Below, in pieces: positions 58,621 through 64,000 of a stretch of DNA of 64,000 nucleotides. Position numbers and translations under genes: made by a program. The notes beneath the pieces were generated by a model. That model was not told the DNA's origin. It made no database searches and was given only the letters and a program-made list of their open reading frames with translations. Source of the stretch: Leeia speluncae (GTDB lineage Bacteria; Pseudomonadota; Gammaproteobacteria; Burkholderiales; Leeiaceae); NCBI RefSeq assembly GCF_020564625.1, contig NZ_JAJBZT010000002.1:248001-312000 (forward strand). The letters are read 5' to 3'. Within the stretch, counting starts at the first letter, position 1. Each line of letters opens with the position of its first letter.

Positions 58621-60088
58621 AAAGAACACCTGAGCATTTCGAAGAGCATTCTTCTATAAATTCACTATCATGTGACACCACCACAACTCGACTATTTATA
58701 GACTTCTGCTTAATAATATCTAACACCCTTCGTTTAAGAGCATTATCTAATCCAACAGTTGGTTCATCAAATACATAAATAGAAGCAGTTTTCAAAGCAA
58801 TTAATAGGAACTGCAGAAATTTGAGTTGTCCGCCCGACAACTCCGAAAGACTTCTTGCGCGAATGTCGATACCCAAATCATTCATATGAGTCGTTATTTC
58901 TGGAATTGCATGCTCGCCGCCACCTATTAACATGATCAATTCTGAAATAGGAAGTGCCCCATTGAAGTTACTTTGATCCATATAGGAGACTTTAGCATTT
59001 TCATTACTAATCCAATATTTAAGCGATGAAGTTTTACCAATACCAGATGGTCCTTTTAATATTAGAAGACCGGTTTTATTTTGCCCATCTAAGTATTTAT
59101 CCAACAGTTTATTACGCAAGCCAAATGCATCATCTAGCGGTTCGGTAATAAAGTTCTCAACATTTTTTAATGCTATTTTGCTAATTCGTATCGTATCAGA
59201 ATAACTAGAAATCCTTGACATGGCAGGCAAAGCCCGCAAGGCAACACCGCCAAACACAGCTATCTCGAAAGACTTAAAGTCACTCACCAATGCAAAAACC
59301 GAAATAAGAAAAAAGACAATTACGCCCTCAATTATTGTCTTAGTTATAAATGGATAGGTTAATTGACTTGAAAGTGCCGATGAAAACTTTGTAGTAATTT
59401 CGAACATTTTCACTTTAGAGTAAGGTCCACCCCCATTTGATTTTATTGAGTATACATTCCCAATAATAATCTCAACAAAATTTTGCCTTATTTGTTCATA
59501 ACTACTTCGCAATTCACCAATATTCCTAACCTTTTCTTTAGAAACCAGCATAACAATATATATAAATACAGAAATTATCAGCCCAAATAAGATTATAAAA
59601 TTACCAAATTTATATATCGAATATAAAAACAGAACCAGAACTACCGAAACCTCTGCTAGACAAAATGAGAACGGTATAACACACCCGAAAATCAAATTAT
59701 TAATCTCAGAATTAAGCAATCTTCGTACATGATTCTTATCAAAATCAGATATTCCATATTTGCTTGAAAATAATTTATTCACAATTAATTCACTGATATC
59801 AGCATAGTGCTTCTGAATAGATATCGACATCAATCTACTCAAGAAAAATATAAAAAAACTTCGTACAAAAAGGATAGAACAAATTAGAATTGAAAAAAAT
59901 ACAAACAGATTAAATTCACGAAAAAATTTAAACCTATTATAAAAATCAATCAGAAATCCATTTTTTTCAATCATTTCCATAAATATATATGGAACCATTA
60001 CATAAAAAAACAAATCTAATATTGAAAATAAAAAAGGCACCCAAGTATAAATTCGCTTTATATACTCTTTAAAACTTAACAAGATCAC
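58607..60088 (-). CDS. Fused ABC exporter (membrane and ATPase domains), possible glycan flippase
   Basis: 493 aa. Five to six hydrophobic helices in residues 1-290, then a compact nucleotide-binding domain: Walker A GPSGIGKTSS (346-355), signature SELSGGQ (415-421), Walker B IYVFDEPTVGLD (437-448) and H-loop VSHDSEF. All catalytic motifs are intact, though the ATPase part is short (about 160 residues). As a half-transporter it should work as a homodimer. No Wzx or Wzy gene is seen in the island, so a PglK-like flippase role is plausible; a peptide or lipid exporter is possible too. Confidence 0.82.
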   Translation of the reverse strand: MILLSFKEYIKRIYTWVPFLFSILDLFFYVMVPYIFMEMIEKNGFLIDFYNRFKFFREFNLFVFFSILICSILFVRSFFIFFLSRLMSISIQKHYADISELIVNKLFSSKYGISDFDKNHVRRLLNSEINNLIFGCVIPFSFCLAEVSVVLVLFLYSIYKFGNFIILFGLIISVFIYIVMLVSKEKVRNIGELRSSYEQIRQNFVEIIIGNVYSIKSNGGGPYSKVKMFEITTKFSSALSSQLTYPFITKTIIEGVIVFFLISVFALVSDFKSFEIAVFGGVALRALPAMSRISSYSDTIRISKIALKNVENFITEPLDDAFGLRNKLLDKYLDGQNKTGLLILKGPSGIGKTSSLKYWISNENAKVSYMDQSNFNGALPISELIMLIGGGEHAIPEITTHMNDLGIDIRARSLSELSGGQLKFLQFLLIALKTASIYVFDEPTVGLDNALKRRVLDIIKQKSINSRVVVVSHDSEFIEECSSKCSGVLYEVR

Positions 60089-60103
60089 ACCTATTCGTCT
60101 AAT

Positions 60104-60907
60104 TTAGCAGCCCCGAACAATACTGACAATTATTTTTTTATAGATATTACTTATCTTTTTTGACAAGAAAGATAAACTCGGAATATATACCTTTTTCCCA
60201 ATTCTTCGTACATGAGTCCCAACTACGCTACCAGAAAACCTATTGTGTCTACCAAATATAATTACAGTATCTGCAGTCTCATTAGGAGAATTAGGGTATT
60301 CAATTGGATCCCATACAGATGATTTATTGCTTTTATTATTTTCTATTGAATAAATAGCAAGCAAACCATCCCATCTTTTCTCATTTTCGACATGCAGATC
60401 CTTCACAATCAGAAATTTGTTAAAGCCTAATTGCTTAAAATCTTCGATACACCACCCTGATAAATGCTCTTGCTGCATGCCACACTCGATACCCCATGCA
60501 TCAATTCCAGTAGAATGCTGCGGCATAAACCCATTTGGGGTAAAAACAAAGATATTACTTGGTTTCCCATCTATTATTTCTTTTAATCCACTTATACCCA
60601 CTTCTTTTGGTAAATGCTCAATAACATCAATTAATGAAATCAAGTTATATTCTTCTACATTAATTATTTTTAGAAAATCAGGGAAACCAGAATTTATAGT
60701 TATTAATCCTTCATTAGCAAATGTAGCAGATAAAATTTCTCTGTATTTATCATGAGGCTCGACACATACTATTGACTCACTAGGCACCCAAGAAAAAGGT
60801 CGTATTCCACAGCCAACATCTAGCACTCTTTTGAATTTTTTATAGTCGTGCCTTAGCTTTTGTTTTAATTCATCTAGGTCTTTTAAGACTTCAATTTTAT
60901 TGTTCAT
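60104..60907 (-). CDS. Class I SAM-dependent methyltransferase
   Basis: 267 aa. Motif I FKRVLDVGCGIRPFSW at about 28-43, acidic VCVEPHDKY, and SLIDVIEHLPKEVG mark a Rossmann methyltransferase. A C-terminal extension of about 80 residues beyond the core ends in a basic, hydrophobic tail (LSKKISNIYKKIIVSIVRGC) that might associate with the membrane. Likely methylates a sugar or polyprenyl-linked glycan; target unknown. It starts one base after the stop of the GT2 gene. Confidence 0.82.
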   Translation of the reverse strand: MNNKIEVLKDLDELKQKLRHDYKKFKRVLDVGCGIRPFSWVPSESIVCVEPHDKYREILSATFANEGLITINSGFPDFLKIINVEEYNLISLIDVIEHLPKEVGISGLKEIIDGKPSNIFVFTPNGFMPQHSTGIDAWGIECGMQQEHLSGWCIEDFKQLGFNKFLIVKDLHVENEKRWDGLLAIYSIENNKSNKSSVWDPIEYPNSPNETADTVIIFGRHNRFSGSVVGTHVRRIGKKVYIPSLSFLSKKISNIYKKIIVSIVRGC

Positions 60908-60908
60908 G

Positions 60909-61655
60909 CTATAACATATCCTTTGAAATCTTCAGTATTTCAAAAAAATTGAGAGGATTTATGATATCTGCTACTGTCAAATTTGACTTAACCATGTCAA
61001 TATATTCTTTTCTTGCAGCGCTAGAAAGTTTTACACTATCCTGATCTGCATGCTGACGTGAAATAACTGTAGCATCATTGATAGAGGTAAAATTTGTTTT
61101 TTCAATTATTTTTAGCCAAAGGTCATAATCTTGTGTATGTCTAAGATTTTCCGAAAATGCACCAAGCGATAATAATAGTTCTATAGGCGCCGTGAGGCAA
61201 TTTCCATTTAAAAATCTAGAACCTAATAACTTAATTTTTTGTCTTGCCCCAATTTTTCTAGAATTATTTATTGTCACTAATTTTTTACTATCATTAAAAT
61301 ACAAATAAAAATTTGATACAGTAACGATATTTTTAGCATGCACCCTTAGACTTCTATCTACTTTAAAGCGATTCGGTAAATACATATCATCATGGCTTAG
61401 CCATGCAAAATTTTCATTTTTTGCATTATGAATGCCAAGATTAAGTGCGGATGCAACACCACCATTATCCTTTTTAAAGTATGAAATATTACATACTGAT
61501 GATTGGCGATTTATAATTTCTGCAACGCCACCATCTGAAGAGCCATCTTCCACAACGATTATTTCATCATCCTTTTCTAAAGATAGAATTGCTGATTGGA
61601 TGGCCTCTTCAAAATATTTTTTGCCATTATAGACTGGCATGATTAAACTATACAT
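60909..61655 (-). CDS. Family 2 glycosyltransferase
   Basis: 248 aa, GT-A fold. SLIMPVYNGKKYFEEAIQS, EIIVVEDGSSDGG, and the metal-binding WLSHDDMYLPNRF (DxD-like HDD) are the standard GT2 signatures; later LRHTQDYDLWLKI is the conserved acceptor-side motif. Inverting transferase using a nucleotide sugar at the cytosolic face. First gene of the minus-strand part of the island, with 51 bases to the divergent glycosyltransferase gene. Confidence 0.88.
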   Translation of the reverse strand: MYSLIMPVYNGKKYFEEAIQSAILSLEKDDEIIVVEDGSSDGGVAEIINRQSSVCNISYFKKDNGGVASALNLGIHNAKNENFAWLSHDDMYLPNRFKVDRSLRVHAKNIVTVSNFYLYFNDSKKLVTINNSRKIGARQKIKLLGSRFLNGNCLTAPIELLLSLGAFSENLRHTQDYDLWLKIIEKTNFTSINDATVISRQHADQDSVKLSSAARKEYIDMVKSNLTVADIINPLNFFEILKISKDML

Positions 61656-61706
61656 TTAATGACTCAATCACATTTTTTAATTTATTAAACACTCTAAATT
61701 AACTTT

Positions 61707-62903
61707 ATGAATATTATACTCGTATCCGATGCTTACTCGCCCATGAACTCTTCTGCAGCGATACACATGGAAGATTTGGCATTTGCTTTGACCGATTTAA
61801 ATGTGTCAACCACTATTTTAGTTCCTTCGCCAGATTTATCTGCCCCTTTACATATTTTCAAACAAGATAACATTACAATAATTAGATTAAAAACTTCAAA
61901 TTTTAAATCAACCAATCTTTTTAAGAGGACATTATTTGAGTTCGTAATGCCATATCAAATGATTAAAACTCTGATTTCAAGGAAAATATTACCAAATCAC
62001 TGCGATGGGATTGCCTGGTACTCACCATCTATTTTCTTTTTCCCTCTAATTTTCTTTCTCAAGAGGAAGTACAAAACATCTTCCTACCTAATTTTGAGAG
62101 ACATCTTTCCTCAATGGGCATTTGACCTTGGTGTTATTAATAGTAAGTTAATATTTTATACGCTAAAATTTTTATCATTATTTCAGTTTTTTATTGCTGA
62201 TAAAATTGGCATTCAATCTCAAGGAAACTTTCAATTTTTACCACAATTTATTCGAATAAAAAAGGAAATTGAAGTTTTTGATAACTGGTTCACACCAAGA
62301 ATTATTCTTTCCAATAATTTCAAAGAGCTCTCAAAAAATACCAATTTGATTGTTTATACGGGCAACATGGGAATTGCACAAGGTCTTGAGTATGTCGCCA
62401 CAACCATTCATAAAATTTTAGAAAAAAATTCTGTAGCATGTACCTTTCTATTCATTGGTAAAGGCTCTTATAAATCAAAACTTCAGAATTTCTTTAAAAA
62501 TCAAAACTATAATAATGTTATCTTCTCAGATGAAGTCAATCCTAATGACATCCCATCTCTTCTTTCTTTCTCAAAATTTGGCATAGTTGCATTAGATCAT
62601 AGACATCGAACTCACAATATTCCTGGAAAATTTATTACTTATATGATGTACAAAACGCCAGTGATAGTTTTTACGACACTTAATTCAGACTTAGCCAATT
62701 TAGTTTTACAAGAAAATCTTGGCATTGTCATTGATCCTACTCTTGAAACAAATATCGAAGATATATTAAATTTTCTCAGCCTACCGATTAACAACCCATC
62801 AAAATACGAAGAATTACGCACGAATTGCCATAACCTTTATTCCAAAAGATTTCGTTCAAAAACAGCCGCTGAAAAATTAATCCATTTCTTCTCAAAAACT
62901 TAG
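61707..62903 (+). CDS. Family 4 glycosyltransferase (WbuB-like)
   Basis: 398 aa, GT-B fold. The N-terminus MNIILVSDAYSPMNSSAAIH is the usual loop, RDIFPQWAFDLGVINSKL is characteristic of WbuB-type L-fucosamine transferases, and YTGNMGIAQGLEYV and IPGKFITYMMYKTPVIVF form the donor-binding half. A WbuB-like enzyme adjacent to UDP-L-sugar genes fits transfer of the L-HexNAc. It is the only island gene on the plus strand; no Shine-Dalgarno is visible. AT-rich. Confidence 0.84.
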   Translation: MNIILVSDAYSPMNSSAAIHMEDLAFALTDLNVSTTILVPSPDLSAPLHIFKQDNITIIRLKTSNFKSTNLFKRTLFEFVMPYQMIKTLISRKILPNHCDGIAWYSPSIFFFPLIFFLKRKYKTSSYLILRDIFPQWAFDLGVINSKLIFYTLKFLSLFQFFIADKIGIQSQGNFQFLPQFIRIKKEIEVFDNWFTPRIILSNNFKELSKNTNLIVYTGNMGIAQGLEYVATTIHKILEKNSVACTFLFIGKGSYKSKLQNFFKNQNYNNVIFSDEVNPNDIPSLLSFSKFGIVALDHRHRTHNIPGKFITYMMYKTPVIVFTTLNSDLANLVLQENLGIVIDPTLETNIEDILNFLSLPINNPSKYEELRTNCHNLYSKRFRSKTAAEKLIHFFSKT

Positions 62904-62939
62904 GAATTATATATCATATTTTTACTTTTTATTTATTTA

Positions 62940-63011
62940 AGATACTTCATCCTATCATACAGTGTTTAGATCATCTTACTGGTTTATCCTTTTTTATAGA
63001 TACTCCATCCT
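62940..63011. repeat. Short imperfect direct repeat at the right edge of the island
   Basis: AGATACTTCATCCT (62940-62953) and AGATACTCCATCCT (62998-63011), 13 of 14 bases identical, 58 bases apart, in an otherwise gene-free AT-rich gap between the last glycosyltransferase and the galE remnant. Possibly a trace of recombination; it could be chance. Confidence 0.4.
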
Positions 63012-63066
63012 GAGTCTGTAGACCGTGTAATAGTGCTTAGCGTTACGCTTTTATAGCCCCTACTAA

Positions 63067-63306
<240 letters not shown>

Positions 63307-63452
63307 TTAAATGCTCATTTTTCAGTTAGGCGAGATTGTTTCATGCATGTCGATATCATCGCAATGTCTTTTGTCAGATTTGCTCTTTTTTTGACCTTAC
63401 TCTCATAACTTTTGTGGTGATTTCTTAAAATTTTCCCAATTAAAAATTGTAT

Positions 63453-63465
63453 GTTATATTGTAAC
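63453..63465 (+). promoter_or_regulatory. Zur-type operator upstream of zur
   Basis: GTTATATTGTAAC, a near-palindrome differing by one arm base from the proteobacterial Zur core GTTATAatATAAC, 24 bases before the zur ATG within TGTATGTTATATTGTAAC. Its position over the probable -10 region suggests zinc-dependent autorepression of zur and the gene after it. Confidence 0.65.
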
Positions 63466-63488
63466 AATATCAACTAACTCCCAACTTC

Positions 63489-63950
63489 ATGGCACACACA
63501 CTTTCTGATCAACTCGAAGCTGCGAACCGCTGGTGTTTAGACCGTGGCGAGAAACTCACGGACATCCGTCGCGAGGTGCTAAGCCTTTTGTTTAGCCATG
63601 GGCATTCGATGAAGGCGTATGACATTTTGTCAGAACTGCAACGACAGCGGCCAAATGCGGCGCCGCCGACGGTGTACCGTGCTTTAGATTTTTTGCTGAG
63701 CGTGGGGTTGATTCACCGCTTGGATTCTGTGAATGCCTTTGTGGCCTGTCCAGAGTTTAGTCAACCGCACCATCATGGTTTGTTGCTGGTGTGCGAACAC
63801 TGCCATAACGTGATTGAGATTGCAGATGCACCGTGGTTATCTGCGCTGGCAGAAACAGCCAAAACACATGGATTTGTGCCTGGGCATCAGGAATTAGAAA
63901 TCAAGGGGTTGTGTACTGCCTGCCATGCAGCCAAAGGGAATATGCAATGA
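63489..63950 (+). CDS. zur: Zur, zinc-responsive Fur-family repressor
   Basis: 153 aa. Winged helix at about 20-85 (LTDIRREVLSLLFSHGHSM, PPTVYRALDFLLSVGLIHRL) and a metal-binding/dimerisation domain with QPHHHGLLLVCEHCHNVIEI and a C-terminal LCTACHA pair, giving the Cys4-type structural zinc site. The sequence matches Zur better than Fur because of the CEHC / CTAC pairs, the long N-terminus, a Zur-like operator and a His-rich downstream gene. Overlaps the next gene by four bases (ATGA). Confidence 0.9.
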   Translation: MAHTLSDQLEAANRWCLDRGEKLTDIRREVLSLLFSHGHSMKAYDILSELQRQRPNAAPPTVYRALDFLLSVGLIHRLDSVNAFVACPEFSQPHHHGLLLVCEHCHNVIEIADAPWLSALAETAKTHGFVPGHQELEIKGLCTACHAAKGNMQ

Positions 63951-64000
63951 ATGGCGGGCATCATCATGGTAATCACCAGCATGGTCATAGCCATTCGCAT
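63947..64000 (+). CDS. Start of a His-rich protein, probably a zinc/cation transporter (cut by window edge)
   Basis: Only 18 codons are visible: MNGGHHHGNHQHGHSHSH. The ATG overlaps the zur stop codon, so the genes are coupled. Such His/Gly leaders are common at the start of CDF or ZIP cation transporters and of metallochaperones. With zur immediately upstream a zinc-handling role is likely; the family cannot be decided from this fragment. Confidence 0.7.
   Translation, partial: MNGGHHHGNHQHGHSHSH

Noticed and set aside
52562-62903. CRISPR array, prophage or insertion sequence in the AT-rich island
   Set aside because: No regularly spaced repeats, no integrase, transposase or phage structural genes, and no terminal inverted repeats were seen; every frame is a glycan-type gene.
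62904-63066. Further galE fragments downstream of the remnant
   Set aside because: Translation of the minus strand in all frames gives no recognisable GalE motif; the gap appears to be unrelated AT-rich sequence.

Overview
The window reads as a chromosomal segment of a Gram-negative, motile betaproteobacterium, probably of the Neisseriales/Chromobacteriaceae. The basis is type IV pilus (Chp/Pil) chemotaxis genes, a large flagellar-type che operon with pentapeptide-tailed receptors, a HemD-HemX fusion followed by HemY, a zapA-6S RNA-ygfA order, a MutL carrying an endonuclease-type metal motif, and intermediate base composition. The assignment comes from gene content only; no 16S rRNA lies in the window.

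Region by region. 1-4119 (minus): the algZ-algR (FimS/AlgR) two-component pair, then pilG-pilH-pilI and the start of pilJ, which runs off the left edge. 4244-7773: argH with an intrinsic terminator, a single-domain Hpt phosphotransfer protein and, divergently, a membrane-anchored GAF-GGDEF diguanylate cyclase. 7770-9131 (minus): a zapB-like gene, zapA, 6S RNA and 5-formyl-THF cyclo-ligase. 9248-27735 (minus): one long chemotaxis operon, transcribed mcp-cheY-cheA-mcp(PAS-PAS)-cheW-mcp-mcp-mcp-cheR-cheD-cheB, ending in a STAS anti-anti-sigma gene and a REC-PP2C-HATPase regulator (HsbA/HsbR-like). 28138-30950: mutL-miaA. 30947-36455 (minus): an MFS exporter, DAHP synthase and PEP carboxylase. 36456-37077: a long divergent intergenic region with a strongly structured candidate RNA. 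37078-41133: hemC-hemDX-hemY. 41144-50168: Lrp regulator, TSUP permease, SelO, a LysR regulator whose start codon appears to be ATC, a periplasmic binding protein and an RND efflux pair. 50332-52532: a REC-TPR protein and a small STAS/SEC14-like protein. 52562-62903: a visibly AT-rich surface-polysaccharide island. 62904-63300: a scar with a short direct repeat and a galE remnant. 63453-64000: zur with a Zur-like operator and the start of a His-rich gene.

How it fits together. Much of the window concerns surface behaviour. AlgZR and PilGHIJ control twitching motility, the che operon controls swimming, and the Hpt/HsbR-like/HsbA-like set plus a nearby diguanylate cyclase resembles the Pseudomonas aeruginosa HptB-HsbR-HsbA partner switch that links motility to c-di-GMP. 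The polysaccharide island encodes a WbvB/WbvR/WbvD-like route from UDP-GlcNAc to an activated L-sugar (UDP-L-QuiNAc is my best guess), a WecA/WbpL-type initiating transferase, three glycosyltransferases, a methyltransferase, a 2OG-Fe(II) oxygenase and a fused ABC exporter that may be the glycan flippase. Its AT-rich composition and the broken galE at its edge suggest horizontal replacement of an older locus.

I found no CRISPR array, prophage, intact insertion sequence, tRNA or rRNA. The less ordinary items are the structured element between ppc and hemC, the complete set of HptB/HsbR/HsbA-like parts, the tandem peptide repeats in the CheA linker, the ATC-start LysR gene, and the oxygenase and ABC exporter in the glycan island.
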